Part shown: positions 43,692 to 53,566 of the stretch, one piece after another
Layout of the letters: every line of letters begins with the position of its first letter
Position numbering within the stretch: the stretch's first letter is position 1
Assembly: GCF_014698505.1 (NCBI RefSeq)
Contig: NZ_JACJTD010000014.1
Span: 1-64,000 of the forward strand
Reading direction: 5' to 3'
Length of the DNA: 64,000 nt
DNA from: Nostoc foliaceum FACHB-393
Lineage (GTDB): Bacteria; Cyanobacteriota; Cyanobacteriia; Cyanobacteriales; Nostocaceae
Notes under the pieces: generated by a model
What the model saw: only the letters and a program-made list of their open reading frames with translations
Told to the model about the DNA's origin: nothing
Databases searched by the model: none
Program-made: the position numbers and the translations under genes

Positions 43692-45254
43692 ATGAAACCA
43701 GATTATCTCATTGTCGGTAGTGGTTTATCAGCATTAGTCTTTGGCGCTTTGATGGCAAACGATCGCAAAATAGTGCAAATCCTCGAAGCCCATGAGCATC
43801 CAGGTGGCTTTGGTCACACCTTTACGATGGCTAAAAAATATACATTTAATGCCCAATTCCATTATGTTTGGGATTGCGGTGAAGGACAAACGGTGAATCG
43901 GGTACTCAAGAAACTGGGCTTGGATCGGGAAGTTACTTTTGAGCGGTACGACCCGGATGGCTTTGACCACATGCGAATGCCAGGATATGCATTAGATATT
44001 CCTTCGGAACCGGAGGAACTGATCCAGCGATTATCAAAGTTGTTTCCTGCACATAGCGTTGGCGGAGCCTCTCGATTAGAGAATCGCATTCGCCAATTTG
44101 TTAATGATGTCGAAAAAACGAGCGCAGGTTTGAAAATACTCGCTCCTCCAGTTAAGCCAATTGAACTGCTCCAACATACAGGTGAAGTGGTTTGTACTGT
44201 CCAATATCTCAACAGCACACTTCAAGATGTATTCGACAAGTTTCAGCTACCCCAAGCCGCCCAAACCCTATTGGCTCTGCAATGGCCTGATTTTTTGCTG
44301 CCTCCAAATCAACTCTCATTTTATGCCTGGGTCGCTTTGTTCAAGGGCTATCAAGCCGGTGCATTTTACCCAACCCAGCATTTTGAGCATGTAATTAATT
44401 CGTTAGTCAAAGTGATTGAATCACACGGAGGGCAAGTACTGCTCAACCATGAAGTCACGAATTTTAGACTCACAGACCGAACAGTTACGGGAGTTGAGGC
44501 GATGGATTTAACCACCCATCAAACTCATGAATTTACAGGCGACACCGTGATTTGCAACATTGACCCCAAAAAAGCCGCCAAAATGATTGGTGAGTCAAAG
44601 TTCTCTAAAGCCGTGCGCCGAAAACTCAACTATGAGTATTCTGCATCTAACTACATGGCTTATTGCGTCGTCAAAGACCTAGACCTCCGCAACTATGGAT
44701 TTGGCAAGTGGAATCTTTTCCATACAGGTCATCAGGATTTGAATGAAGCCTTTACTCAGATGTATGAATACAATGACTTTTCCAATCCCAGCTTTGCGAT
44801 GACAACGCCCACTTTATTGACACAAGCGAGTCGGGATTGTCCAGAGGATTGCCAGATTGTCGAATTCCTTACCGTTGCCAATTACGACTACTTTAAGCAA
44901 TTGCGACAGAGCAATCGCAAAGCCTACAACCAGAAAAAGCAAGAAATCTTCGACTCTATTTTGGATGTCGTGGAAAAAGAATATGTACCGAATTTTAGAA
45001 AGCATATGGTTTTTCATATCACAGGTAGCCCTACCACCAATGAACGTTTTTGCTGGTGTCCTAACGGGAATTCCTACGGTTCTAGTCTCACACCGCGCAA
45101 CATGGGTCTGGGACGCTTGAATCACGAAACCTCACTCAACCATTTCTATTTCTGCAATGCTTCATCAGGTTATCCGGGCTTTGCTCCCACATTCTGGACT
45201 GGGGCATTGCTGTATCAACGATTATCTGGTGACGTGCTTTTAGGTAATAGCTAA
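43692..45254 (+). CDS. FAD-dependent oxidoreductase, phytoene-desaturase/carotenoid-isomerase-like
   Basis: 520 residues. The dinucleotide-binding start is YLIVGSGLSALVFGALMAN, followed by LEAHEHPGGFGHTF. The C-terminal part has GYPGFAPTFWTGALLYQRL. Overall resembles the CrtI/CrtH/retinol-saturase group that isomerises or (de)saturates long polyenes. Substrate undetermined. The protein starts at the ATG at 43692; a similar-type enzyme follows 48 bases later on the same strand, so the two probably act in one route. Confidence 0.85.
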   Translation: MKPDYLIVGSGLSALVFGALMANDRKIVQILEAHEHPGGFGHTFTMAKKYTFNAQFHYVWDCGEGQTVNRVLKKLGLDREVTFERYDPDGFDHMRMPGYALDIPSEPEELIQRLSKLFPAHSVGGASRLENRIRQFVNDVEKTSAGLKILAPPVKPIELLQHTGEVVCTVQYLNSTLQDVFDKFQLPQAAQTLLALQWPDFLLPPNQLSFYAWVALFKGYQAGAFYPTQHFEHVINSLVKVIESHGGQVLLNHEVTNFRLTDRTVTGVEAMDLTTHQTHEFTGDTVICNIDPKKAAKMIGESKFSKAVRRKLNYEYSASNYMAYCVVKDLDLRNYGFGKWNLFHTGHQDLNEAFTQMYEYNDFSNPSFAMTTPTLLTQASRDCPEDCQIVEFLTVANYDYFKQLRQSNRKAYNQKKQEIFDSILDVVEKEYVPNFRKHMVFHITGSPTTNERFCWCPNGNSYGSSLTPRNMGLGRLNHETSLNHFYFCNASSGYPGFAPTFWTGALLYQRLSGDVLLGNS

Positions 45255-45302
45255 ACAGACAGCCACACGTATTATTCATATTCAACAACTGAGAGGTCAG
45301 TT

Positions 45303-46628
45303 ATGAGAATTGCAGTTATCGGTGGTGGAGGCAGTGGTATGGCTACAGCTTACCTGCTTGATAAACAAGGGCATCATGTCACCGTGTTTGAACGGCAGCC
45401 CATGTTGGGGGGACATATTCGGACACTCAACAAGAATGTTCAGCCTAATCAATCTGATTGCAATGAAATGTTGGAAAGTGGAGTGCTAGAATTTCCTACC
45501 GTATTTCACAACTTTGTTGCTTTTATGCAAGAGCTAGGAGTGGAACTAGAACCCATCCGTGTCGGTTCAGCTTTATTCCCCAAAGATGGCAATCCCTTTT
45601 TCTCGAAGGTCACGAATGAGAACAACTATACAGGCATCCAACGCCTCATTGAATCTCTGCGGTTCGATGCCCTCCATGCCCGTTCCGTTGGATTATGGCT
45701 AAAAACGCGATTTGCCCAGATGGAAGATTTTTATGACCAGCCACTGTCTCAATATGTGAACAACCAAAGTATAAGCAATACTTGGCTAAAGTTGCTGACG
45801 ATGTATAGCTACTCAATGCCGTTTGAACTCATTGATAACTTTCCCGCAGAGATGGCAATTCCGATGTTACGCGATTACCTCTCAGTCAAATGGCTTAGGA
45901 TTAAAGGCGGTGTATATTCCTATATTGAAAAAATTTTGGAGCGATTTAAAGGTGAAGTCCTGTTGAATGTGGAGATTGTCAATATTGAAAGAAGCGCAGA
46001 TGGTGTAAAAATCAAGCGATCTGCCTCTGGCGGCAGCGCTTCTCTACGAGACGCTCCGGGAACGCTATCGCAGGATGAGATCCAGGAGTTTGATAAAGTC
46101 GTGTTTGCCACGCCACCCGACCAAGTGATGGTACTGTTAGCTGACCCAACCGATGCTGAAATTAAACGCTTCTCAGGTTGGAAAGCCAATTGTGCAACCA
46201 CTACAATTCATACGGATAGTTCCATGTATGATCATCATCACATTCATCACCCCTCGGAATTTGATTTCTTCCAGACAGATACCCGATGGGGATATAACAG
46301 TTACTTGAATCAGCTTTGTGGCATCTCATCGCCACAGCATTACTTTTTATCGTTTCAACTAGAAGGATTGATTACTCGCGATCGCATTATTCACACTCAA
46401 GAACATCACACGCCGTTGTATACCACTGAATCTTTTAGATACCGTGATGAAGTAGTTGCGACCAATGGAGAGAACAATACTTACTATGCGGGAGCTTATC
46501 TCGGAGATGGCTTGCATGAAGGAGCGATCGCGTCTGCTTTTCGAGTTGCTCAACTCATCGGTTCACCTTTGGCTCTCTCCATTTCTGGTTTCAACGACAA
46601 AAACACACTCAGGTTAGCAAAGACATAG
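45303..46628 (+). CDS. FAD-dependent amine-oxidase-like oxidoreductase
   Basis: 441 residues starting MRIAVIGGGGSGMATAYLLD, with the flavin segment VFERQPMLGGHIRTLN and ending GAYLGDGLHEGAIASAFRVAQ. Part of the protoporphyrinogen-oxidase/amine-oxidase superfamily. Codons around 46017-46070 (SASGGSASLRDAPGTLS) look like an inserted dispersed repeat that keeps the frame. Good ribosome-site-like gagagg precedes the ATG. It forms a pair with the previous flavoprotein. Confidence 0.85.
   Translation: MRIAVIGGGGSGMATAYLLDKQGHHVTVFERQPMLGGHIRTLNKNVQPNQSDCNEMLESGVLEFPTVFHNFVAFMQELGVELEPIRVGSALFPKDGNPFFSKVTNENNYTGIQRLIESLRFDALHARSVGLWLKTRFAQMEDFYDQPLSQYVNNQSISNTWLKLLTMYSYSMPFELIDNFPAEMAIPMLRDYLSVKWLRIKGGVYSYIEKILERFKGEVLLNVEIVNIERSADGVKIKRSASGGSASLRDAPGTLSQDEIQEFDKVVFATPPDQVMVLLADPTDAEIKRFSGWKANCATTTIHTDSSMYDHHHIHHPSEFDFFQTDTRWGYNSYLNQLCGISSPQHYFLSFQLEGLITRDRIIHTQEHHTPLYTTESFRYRDEVVATNGENNTYYAGAYLGDGLHEGAIASAFRVAQLIGSPLALSISGFNDKNTLRLAKT
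46017..46072 (+). repeat. Short dispersed repeat inserted in frame
   Basis: The stretch ctctggcggcagcgcttctc followed by tacgagacgctccgggaacg is typical of dispersed Nostoc repeats (from memory). It interrupts a conserved oxidoreductase between two strands, adding roughly 17 residues. Confidence 0.55.
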
Positions 46629-46919
46629 TAGGACTTGGACAAAAAGTAGCCAGAAAAAAGCCTCAAATTTATATGCACAGAGACTTTGACATCGTTAAGC
46701 CTAGTTTCTTGATATATCTGGGTTTCAATAATTTTTGAATATTTGGTCTATTTTCCTTGCCCTATATAGGTTTGAGTCTTTTTTATGCCTTTAAGTCTCG
46801 GTAGTACAAATCCTTTGACAGCACATTTTGTAGTATAAAGGTAATATAGCTAAAACTTTTATTCTTTCGTGACAAGCTTGTGCCAAATTGGGCTTGATTG
46901 CACTAAAAGGAGAGTGGCG

Positions 46920-47441
46920 ATGAAAAAAGTAGCGGTGTTTGGCAATGCTGGAGGCGGGAAATCAACTCTAAGCAAGAGATTATCTCAAATCACTGGTTTG
47001 CCACTTTACGTCTTGGACAAGATTAAATATCAATCAGGAGGCACAGAGGTTCCACATGAAGACTATAAGCACGCCCATCAGCAAATTTTAGTTAGTGACC
47101 GATGGATTATTGATGGGTTTGGTTGCATGGAAACTCTCTGGCTACGACTTGACGAGGCAGATACTCTGGTTTTTGTCGATTTACCGCTATATGTGCATGG
47201 ATGGTGGGTAACTAAACGACTAATCACAGGTTACTTTAAACCGCCAGAAGGTTGGCCCTCCAATAGTCCAATATTAAGAAGTTCACTTAGTAGCTACCGC
47301 GTGCTTTGGTTGTGTTACAAATATTTAACCCCAAAATATCGTGAGTATATTGAGCAGGCTCAAAGCATCAAAAATGTTTATCACATTCGCTCGACTAAAC
47401 AAATTTCCCAATTTTTTGAATTAATTGATGACACGCCTTAA
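46920..47441 (+). CDS. Adenylate-kinase-like P-loop NTPase (topology-modulation type)
   Basis: 173 residues from the ATG at 46920, which follows the strong ribosome site AAAGGAGAG (46905-46913). P-loop is KVAVFGNAGGGKSTLSKRLS; a hydrophobic strand with Asp (DTLVFVDLPLYVHGWW) follows. Such proteins (FlaR-like) are of unknown substrate. The frame upstream of this ATG is unlikely to be used. Followed 20 bases later by the ArsC/Spx-like gene; likely operon. Confidence 0.85.
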   Translation: MKKVAVFGNAGGGKSTLSKRLSQITGLPLYVLDKIKYQSGGTEVPHEDYKHAHQQILVSDRWIIDGFGCMETLWLRLDEADTLVFVDLPLYVHGWWVTKRLITGYFKPPEGWPSNSPILRSSLSSYRVLWLCYKYLTPKYREYIEQAQSIKNVYHIRSTKQISQFFELIDDTP

Positions 47442-47461
47442 CTTTGTTGCTTAATTGTTTT

Positions 47462-47815
47462 ATGTCTATTCAAGTCTACGGAATTCCCAATTGCAGCACT
47501 TGCAAAAAAGCTTTAACGTGGCTCCAACACAACAACATTAACTATGAGTTCATTAACACCAAAGAGAGTCCGCCGACCCGTGAGCAGATCCAAAACTGGG
47601 TGAAATCTTTGAGCTTTGCTCCCATGCGAAATACCTCCGGTCAATCCTACCGTGCTTTAGGAGATGAAAAGAAGACTTGGACTGATCAACAATGGATTGA
47701 CGCATTCACTCACGACGCTATGCTGCTTAAACGTCCGCTTTTTGTCAAAGATGGAACAGCTGTCCTGGTCGGCTTTCGAGATGAGGCAGTAGTTCAAGAA
47801 AAATTAGGATTTTAG
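47462..47815 (+). CDS. ArsC/Spx family thioredoxin-fold protein
   Basis: 117 residues. N-terminal thioredoxin-fold motif IQVYGIPNCSTCKKALTWL, with CxxC. C-terminal LLKRPLFVKDGTAVLVGF is the family's usual RPI region. Could be arsenate reductase-like or a Spx/MgsR-type protein; in bacteria without Spx-RNAP interplay, ArsC-like is the safer wording. ATG at 47462. Confidence 0.88.
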   Translation: MSIQVYGIPNCSTCKKALTWLQHNNINYEFINTKESPPTREQIQNWVKSLSFAPMRNTSGQSYRALGDEKKTWTDQQWIDAFTHDAMLLKRPLFVKDGTAVLVGFRDEAVVQEKLGF

Positions 47816-47939
47816 TCAGGAAGCAACGCTCTAACAGTGAGATCGGGGTTAAATTATCAATTACATTGCTGCACAAAGCTAAAGAGCAGAAGGCAGGAGT
47901 GAAAGTATAAAAATATTTGTGCTATTTGAGCGGTGTTGT

Positions 47940-48617
47940 ATGGATGATAATGAAAAACGAATCCTTGACTCATGGCAGATCAATGCTTTGTTATGGACAA
48001 AAGCAATTCGTAATAAACAAATTGAAAGTCGTGCGATCGCCACAGATGCCGCTATAGTCAAAGCAGTCAGCCAACTTAATCCAAGAACATTCTTAGATAT
48101 TGGATGCGGTGAGGGATGGTTGTCTCGACAGCTTTTTTCTTTAGGAATTGATGGCTGGGGTGTTGATTTTTGTGCCGATCTCATTGAGGCAGCAAGGCAT
48201 AGTGGTGATTCTCGCTTTGTTGTCTGTTCGTACTCGGATCTAGCCTTACAAAGATTTAGCACCATTAACTATTTCTCTTGTTTTATCTGCAACTTTTCAA
48301 TTCTAGGTGAATGCGCTCTTGATGAGATCGCCAAGGCAGGTCATAGCCTGTTAGAGGACAAAGGCAAAATAATCATTCAAACACTTCATCCGATAATTGC
48401 TTGCGGTGACTCTACATACTTTAATGGGTGGCGCGAAACTTCATGGCAAGCAATTGCAGATGAGCCATTTTACCCTACTCCTTGGTATTTCAGAACTCTC
48501 GAATCATGGATCAACCAGTTCCATGCTTTGAATTACCGATTGCTAAATTTACATGAGCCGTGTGATCCCAAGACGAACAAACCGATTTCAATTATTTTTG
48601 TCTTTGAACGCCAATAA
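47940..48617 (+). CDS. Class I SAM-dependent methyltransferase
   Basis: 225 residues from the ATG at 47940. SAM motif I is FLDIGCGEGWLSRQLFSLG; motif II acid is WGVDFCADLIEAARH; the post-II block FICNFSILGE follows. Substrate unknown; could act on a small molecule. Ends with IIFVFERQ. It stands behind the small kinase and ArsC genes, but the 124-base gap leaves operon membership unclear. Confidence 0.88.
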   Translation: MDDNEKRILDSWQINALLWTKAIRNKQIESRAIATDAAIVKAVSQLNPRTFLDIGCGEGWLSRQLFSLGIDGWGVDFCADLIEAARHSGDSRFVVCSYSDLALQRFSTINYFSCFICNFSILGECALDEIAKAGHSLLEDKGKIIIQTLHPIIACGDSTYFNGWRETSWQAIADEPFYPTPWYFRTLESWINQFHALNYRLLNLHEPCDPKTNKPISIIFVFERQ

Positions 48618-48847
48618 CGTCTTAAGCATATTTATTCTCCCGCTATCTACTTTTATTGGCAGAATACTACAAATTGCAAATGCTCAGTACAACTGTTACA
48701 TTCCCTTGGCAATCCATTGATAACTCTTTCTTATTGATACACTAAACAGGTTAGCAAAGGCATAGTACAACAGAGTATGACAATGTAGATTACTGTGCCC
48801 CTTTGTTTTATTTTCACGACTTTATAGTGTCAAGGAAGATCGTGATT

Positions 48848-49333
48848 TTAGTCAACATAATCTGTTGGTATTTCCTCTTCCACGGTGTTATCTGAAACTA
48901 TTGGGCGGCTACCATCTATCTCTAGAGTATCCTGAACTTGAAAATTACTCTTAGTGATTGGACGTTGACCATCTATGTCAAGAATTTCTTCAACATCTAA
49001 ATCACTAGGATCAATTGGACGATTACCGTCTACATTTAGCATCTCATGCTCTTGGAAAGCGCTCTTAGCAATCGGACGTTGCCCATCTATATTAATTGTT
49101 TTATCATAATCGTTTTCGTTCTTACCAATTGGGCGCTGACCATCTATATTAATTGTTTTTTTGATTTCAATATTACTTGGATCGACTGGACGCTGACCAT
49201 CTATATTAATTGTTTTATTTGTCTGTATCACTTCGCTAGATGATGAAGGCATATCAGTTTCATTTTCTATTTTCTGCTGAACAAAATTATTTTTATTGCT
49301 ATCAATTTCTTTCGTGTTATCCATGTTTGTCAT
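48848..49333 (-). CDS. Acidic protein with six 19-residue repeats
   Basis: 161 residues, no signal peptide, no membrane span, no cysteine. From residue ~40, the core IDGQRPI recurs six times with the Asp-Gly at residues 45, 64, 83, 102, 121 and 140: exactly 19 residues apart. Copies read TINIDGQRPV, TINIDGQRPI (twice), MLNVDGNRPI, ILDIDGQRPI and TLEIDGSRPI, joined by acidic/Ser linkers. Highly regular spacing with a variable linker suggests a repeat structure or a peptide cut into units. I do not know the function; similar GxRPI-repeat proteins exist in Nostocales by memory. ATG at 49333 (a second at 49324). Confidence 0.8.
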   Translation of the reverse strand: MTNMDNTKEIDSNKNNFVQQKIENETDMPSSSSEVIQTNKTINIDGQRPVDPSNIEIKKTINIDGQRPIGKNENDYDKTINIDGQRPIAKSAFQEHEMLNVDGNRPIDPSDLDVEEILDIDGQRPITKSNFQVQDTLEIDGSRPIVSDNTVEEEIPTDYVD

Positions 49334-50172
49334 TGTTATTCTAAAACTATTTATCTGCTACCAACATGACCTTAAAAATTGTTTGTTTTTAAGTAAAAGG
49401 TACTACAGGGGTTCTTGTTTACGTGATGTAATGTTGTACCGCATCTGAATGGGAACCGCCATAATGATTAACTAGAGATCAGAAAAATTATGATGTTCTC
49501 TAACAATTCCTTTATCTAAATATAGGACTAGTATTTGATTTTTGACAAGATACGTAGGATGCGTTAGCGACAGCGTAACGCACCATTCTTAAAGCTTTGG
49601 TGCGTTACGGCTTACGCCTAACACACCCTACAAATACTTAGATTTTTTCAGAAATCAAATATGATTCCTATAGAATACTGAAGTAGGAACAGAAAATCCT
49701 CTATCACAGCACAGAATGCATCTATGACTTGAGAGGGATTTGTCATTTCTCAGCACTGAGAGATTTCTCAGAGATATCTGTGCGCGGCTGGGCATTGAGA
49801 GGGTTCGTATCCACAGTTTCCGCAGCAGGTGCTTGGCTAGCCTTCGCAAGCAAGTTGATTAAAATTACTTCTTAAAATCTTGACAAACATCCTCTAATGC
49901 TTTTTGTCCTCAGCTAAGTCAATCATAGGAGTTGGTAGTCTTGAAATAGTTAACTGTAACGCTTGCATTTGAAGAAAATCCATACATGAATCTAGGGGCT
50001 GCAAGTAAGGACGTATTATTTCTCGTGTTACACATTTCGAAATAAATATTTTTACTTTTGGGCATAAATTTAGTTGCTCTCTAATCCTTGTGGCAGGGTA
50101 ATTCCAGTATCTTTATCTTTCTCCCAGCAAGACAGCAAGAACTGCTCAAGAGCCTCTTCAATGATTAATTAA
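49334..50172. other. Long intergenic region with an inverted repeat and gene debris
   Basis: 839 bases. 49555-49632 is an inverted repeat with gtaggatgcgttagcgacag and gtgcgttacggcttacgcc arms, a dispersed cyanobacterial repeat type. 49880-50165 holds short minus-strand open pieces (IIEEALEQFLLSCWEKDKD) without start or continuity, probably gene remains. No intact gene. Confidence 0.5.
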
Positions 50173-52941
50173 TTAACGCCGACGCTTCACAAGGATGAAT
50201 AGGGCGATCGCACTCACACCTAAAAGCCATCCCCCTGATGCTTCAGGTACGCTAACTTTCAAGGGATTAATGGGTTTAGAGAGATTTTCCTTACCATTCT
50301 CAACTTTACGATCAAAGCGATCGCTTTGAGCTTCTGCTTCTTTGAGTAACTGTCTTTGTTCATCGTTGACTAATACCAACATCGAAGAATAAGGGCTGAC
50401 AATCTTGTACTTTTTGGCTACGGTGTGAATCGCATCCAAACCTTTGAGGTTGTCTAACTTAATTTTTTTACTCAACCCTAAAATTAATTGTCTGGCTGCT
50501 AATGGCAAGAAATCATCTTGTTGGTTGCTAGTTGCAATTGCTGTGTCTAATGTTTGCAGATACCAAGCATAACCATTAACAACACTCACAACAGAGTCAC
50601 TTAAAACTGATTTGGTAGCAATTCTTTGCAGCACCTCAGAAATATCAATACCAACTCCACCACCGCTATCTTGTAATGATTTAATGATGCCATCGTTATA
50701 AGCCCCAGGTAATCCACCTAGATGTAGCATCCACAAAGGTGCAGGCGGATTGGGGACGGTTTTATTGTTCTTCGACAATTCATAACTACCTTCATCGCTC
50801 AACAGCAAAACGACATCATAAGCTGTATCTCCACGCAAATTATTAAACTGTGTCAGCATTTCTTGGGGTTGAATTGTGCCGTAAAAGGCGACTTTTTCCG
50901 GTTGAAATTGCTGGAGATCATCTAAGCGTTTGGACGTAGCTCCTGGAGAAACACTAAGATATAAATCTGCATCGTTGTTTGTCAAATCATTATCTGCAAA
51001 ACCATGTTTTTTCAACCATGATAATGTTTGCACCAATTCTTTAATATGTTCTCCCATGCTGCGAGAGGTATCGAGAACTACAGCAACTCGTTGGCCTTTG
51101 GGTAAGGTGTAATCTTGACGAGATAAGGGTTTAGCTAGTATTTTGTAGCCTTCCTCTAAATTCACTTCATGTAATACAGGCTGAATTTTTGCACTCGCGG
51201 GGATGAATTCTTCTAACCAAGCATCGTCTTTCAAATCGATTTCTTTGCCGTTGCGGATACGCTTGGTTTGATTAGTCCAGAATATATTACGTTTTTCCCC
51301 TAAATGGGGCATTTGCCAACCCAAGTCTTGTCCCAGGACTTTGTAAGTTAACCATAGGTGCATTTCTGTGGGGAGTGATGGTTGCCCTTGTATTTGTTGT
51401 ACATTCTTAGGAGGAATAGGAAAAGCCCGTAAGCGATAATGTCTCGGTCCTACTTGTTCCAACAAAGCTGGATCTATAGGGCGTGAACGTCTAACTTGAG
51501 AATTATAAACTTTCTGGGCAGCACCGCGAGGAGAGACAACAAAACGGAAACGTTGGTCTAATTTATTAGTATCTCCTAACCATAAGCCAGTAATTACAGC
51601 GCTTTCTGGCAAAGAAAAGGAGTAAAAAACTTCCTGAACTTCTCGTGTTTGGTTTTTATAAACTTCGTACAATTCCACATCAGCCCAATCACCATGTTCT
51701 TTAACTGTGACTTGTTGTGATACCAATAAAACTTTTTTTTCGTTGATGTTTAATAAACCTGCTTTAACTTCTTGTTCGTTAAAAGTAGATTGTACTGCGT
51801 GGCTAACTGCTGTTTTTTCTGCTTTTTGTAGAGGTGTATCAAAAAAATCGGCGTACAGTTTCTCTGCCTTGGCAGGATCTTTGTCAGAACCATTATATAA
51901 AAATGGTGACATCAGAAAGTTATAAGTTGCTTGCAATCCATCAGCAGCTGATTTATTTAAGCCTAATACATGATGATACATAGCACTGATGTGGTTATTT
52001 TCTTGCTTGCTGCTAAGGTAGCGGTAAGAAGATAAATAAGCGTTAACTAATCCTGTACGGATTTGTTCTGACTTGGCTACGAGCGTTTGGCGATCGCTAT
52101 CATTTTTAGGTGCATTAGCTAAAAGTGAAAAAGCTAATACTTGGGGTTGTTGTTGTAAAGATATAAAAGTAACTGCAAACGCCACAACAACTGCACCAGC
52201 ACCAGCAAATGTTTTATTCTTACCATGTTCTGAAGCAAAAGCTCTTAAAATTTTTGCTCCTGAATGTACATACATTGCTGTTAACGCCGATGGCATTGCA
52301 ATAAACAATGTGGCACTAAAACCAAGAATAGCTAGCCAAGGGAGAATCAGGAATAGCCCCCCCACAAAAGCTGAGTGATATAGTACATCCCATAATGGTT
52401 TTACCCATGCAAATTTTATAAATTCTTGCAACAGAAATACCGCTAATGGCAAGGCATAAAATAACAACACCGTACCCGCATAAATGCCAAATACGAGCAT
52501 TAATGTATGGGCTAACATTTGTACCCATTGCAAACTACTTTTGCGTCGGTCAGCATAACCCCAAAATAATTCTCCCGTAAAAGCAGCTATACATACGCCC
52601 GTTGTTATCAGAATTTGGCTACTGGCTGATGTCAGTTCTCGAATCACAAATAACCGCAACAAACACAACACAAATAGGGGTGCTTCTACACCATAAAATA
52701 GGCGAATTAGTTGTAAAGGTTGTTTAATAAACTTCCAGCCACCGATAATACTAGAAATTGTGGGAATTGCAATTAAAGTAACTAGAGTCAAGGAAAATTC
52801 AGATGGGATATCACCTGTTAAGGTCGCCTGAAATAATGGCACACCTACGTATGGTAATATCCCTATGTAAACTAACATTAAAAATGTCAGGTTCCAGAGC
52901 CAAAAAATCCCGTAAAAACTTGTATTCCAAAACAATTTCAC
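50173..52941 (-). CDS. VIT/vWA membrane protein with PEP-CTERM anchor
   Basis: 922 residues from the GTG at 52939-52941, preceded by the ribosome site AGGAGGAG. The N-terminal ~300 residues hold about eight spans. A VIT-like domain follows (VELYEVYKNQTREVQEVFYS), then von Willebrand A with MIDAS DTSRSM (VAVVLDTSRSMGEHIKEL). The C-terminus is VPEASGGWLLGVSAIALFIL and a basic tail, a PEP-CTERM sorting signal. Matches TIGR02921 in my memory. Possibly an envelope-stress or exopolysaccharide-related protein; function unknown. Confidence 0.85.
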   Translation of the reverse strand: MKLFWNTSFYGIFWLWNLTFLMLVYIGILPYVGVPLFQATLTGDIPSEFSLTLVTLIAIPTISSIIGGWKFIKQPLQLIRLFYGVEAPLFVLCLLRLFVIRELTSASSQILITTGVCIAAFTGELFWGYADRRKSSLQWVQMLAHTLMLVFGIYAGTVLLFYALPLAVFLLQEFIKFAWVKPLWDVLYHSAFVGGLFLILPWLAILGFSATLFIAMPSALTAMYVHSGAKILRAFASEHGKNKTFAGAGAVVVAFAVTFISLQQQPQVLAFSLLANAPKNDSDRQTLVAKSEQIRTGLVNAYLSSYRYLSSKQENNHISAMYHHVLGLNKSAADGLQATYNFLMSPFLYNGSDKDPAKAEKLYADFFDTPLQKAEKTAVSHAVQSTFNEQEVKAGLLNINEKKVLLVSQQVTVKEHGDWADVELYEVYKNQTREVQEVFYSFSLPESAVITGLWLGDTNKLDQRFRFVVSPRGAAQKVYNSQVRRSRPIDPALLEQVGPRHYRLRAFPIPPKNVQQIQGQPSLPTEMHLWLTYKVLGQDLGWQMPHLGEKRNIFWTNQTKRIRNGKEIDLKDDAWLEEFIPASAKIQPVLHEVNLEEGYKILAKPLSRQDYTLPKGQRVAVVLDTSRSMGEHIKELVQTLSWLKKHGFADNDLTNNDADLYLSVSPGATSKRLDDLQQFQPEKVAFYGTIQPQEMLTQFNNLRGDTAYDVVLLLSDEGSYELSKNNKTVPNPPAPLWMLHLGGLPGAYNDGIIKSLQDSGGGVGIDISEVLQRIATKSVLSDSVVSVVNGYAWYLQTLDTAIATSNQQDDFLPLAARQLILGLSKKIKLDNLKGLDAIHTVAKKYKIVSPYSSMLVLVNDEQRQLLKEAEAQSDRFDRKVENGKENLSKPINPLKVSVPEASGGWLLGVSAIALFILVKRRR

Positions 52942-53566
52942 AGATTTACTCCTCCTAAAATTGACGTTCCTGCACCCATACACTACCCTTGAAATTCAAT
53001 AGTTTTGATTTATAAGTCCCCACGATTTTGCCGTAAATTGGCGATGATCTGGTCAAGTGGATTATCTACAGATTACAATACGTGTAAATCTTAGGTCAGA
53101 ATGCTCTTAGTTGAACCTGCGTACCGTCCCCACAGGAAAGTATGTACATATTAGTACAATAACTTATCGCGTTTTTTGTGAACTCTAAGATGTTCATAAA
53201 TTATTTTTACCTTTATGACAAACTAATCAATGCTTTAAACATAGTTCCTTATTTTAATTTTTCCCTTAACACTGGCTTTTATAACAATTTTCTTAGACAA
53301 TGAAATCTTGGCACAAGGTTTAACACCAACATGTTACTCATCACTCTAATAACCCATATCACTACTGTTTAAATATAAGGCGTTGCTCAACCAAGGGATG
53401 AAATTTTATGTAATGAAATCTAAACGGCAAATCATTTATTTATAAGGCTTTTGGGTGTTGGGTGTGGGGTTCTAGACCTGAATCGTGGTCTATAGCGGTT
53501 CTCGTTTACGTGAGGTACACCCGTAGGGGCACGGCAGTGCCCCTACACTAGGCTCGTGCCTGAATC
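52942..53566. other. Intergenic region
   Basis: 625 bases, AT-rich. A perfect inverted repeat gtaggggcac/gtgcccctac at about 53525-53549 lies near the GST gene's end and may terminate it. Nothing else is seen. Confidence 0.4.
53525..53549. terminator. Hairpin downstream of the GST gene
   Basis: gtaggggcac pairs with gtgcccctac around a short loop, 18 bases past the stop of the minus-strand GST gene. No T-run, so it may equally be a dispersed repeat. Confidence 0.4.

Noticed and set aside
49655..49849. 64-codon minus-strand frame
   Set aside because: No family, no ribosome site, in repeat-rich gene debris.
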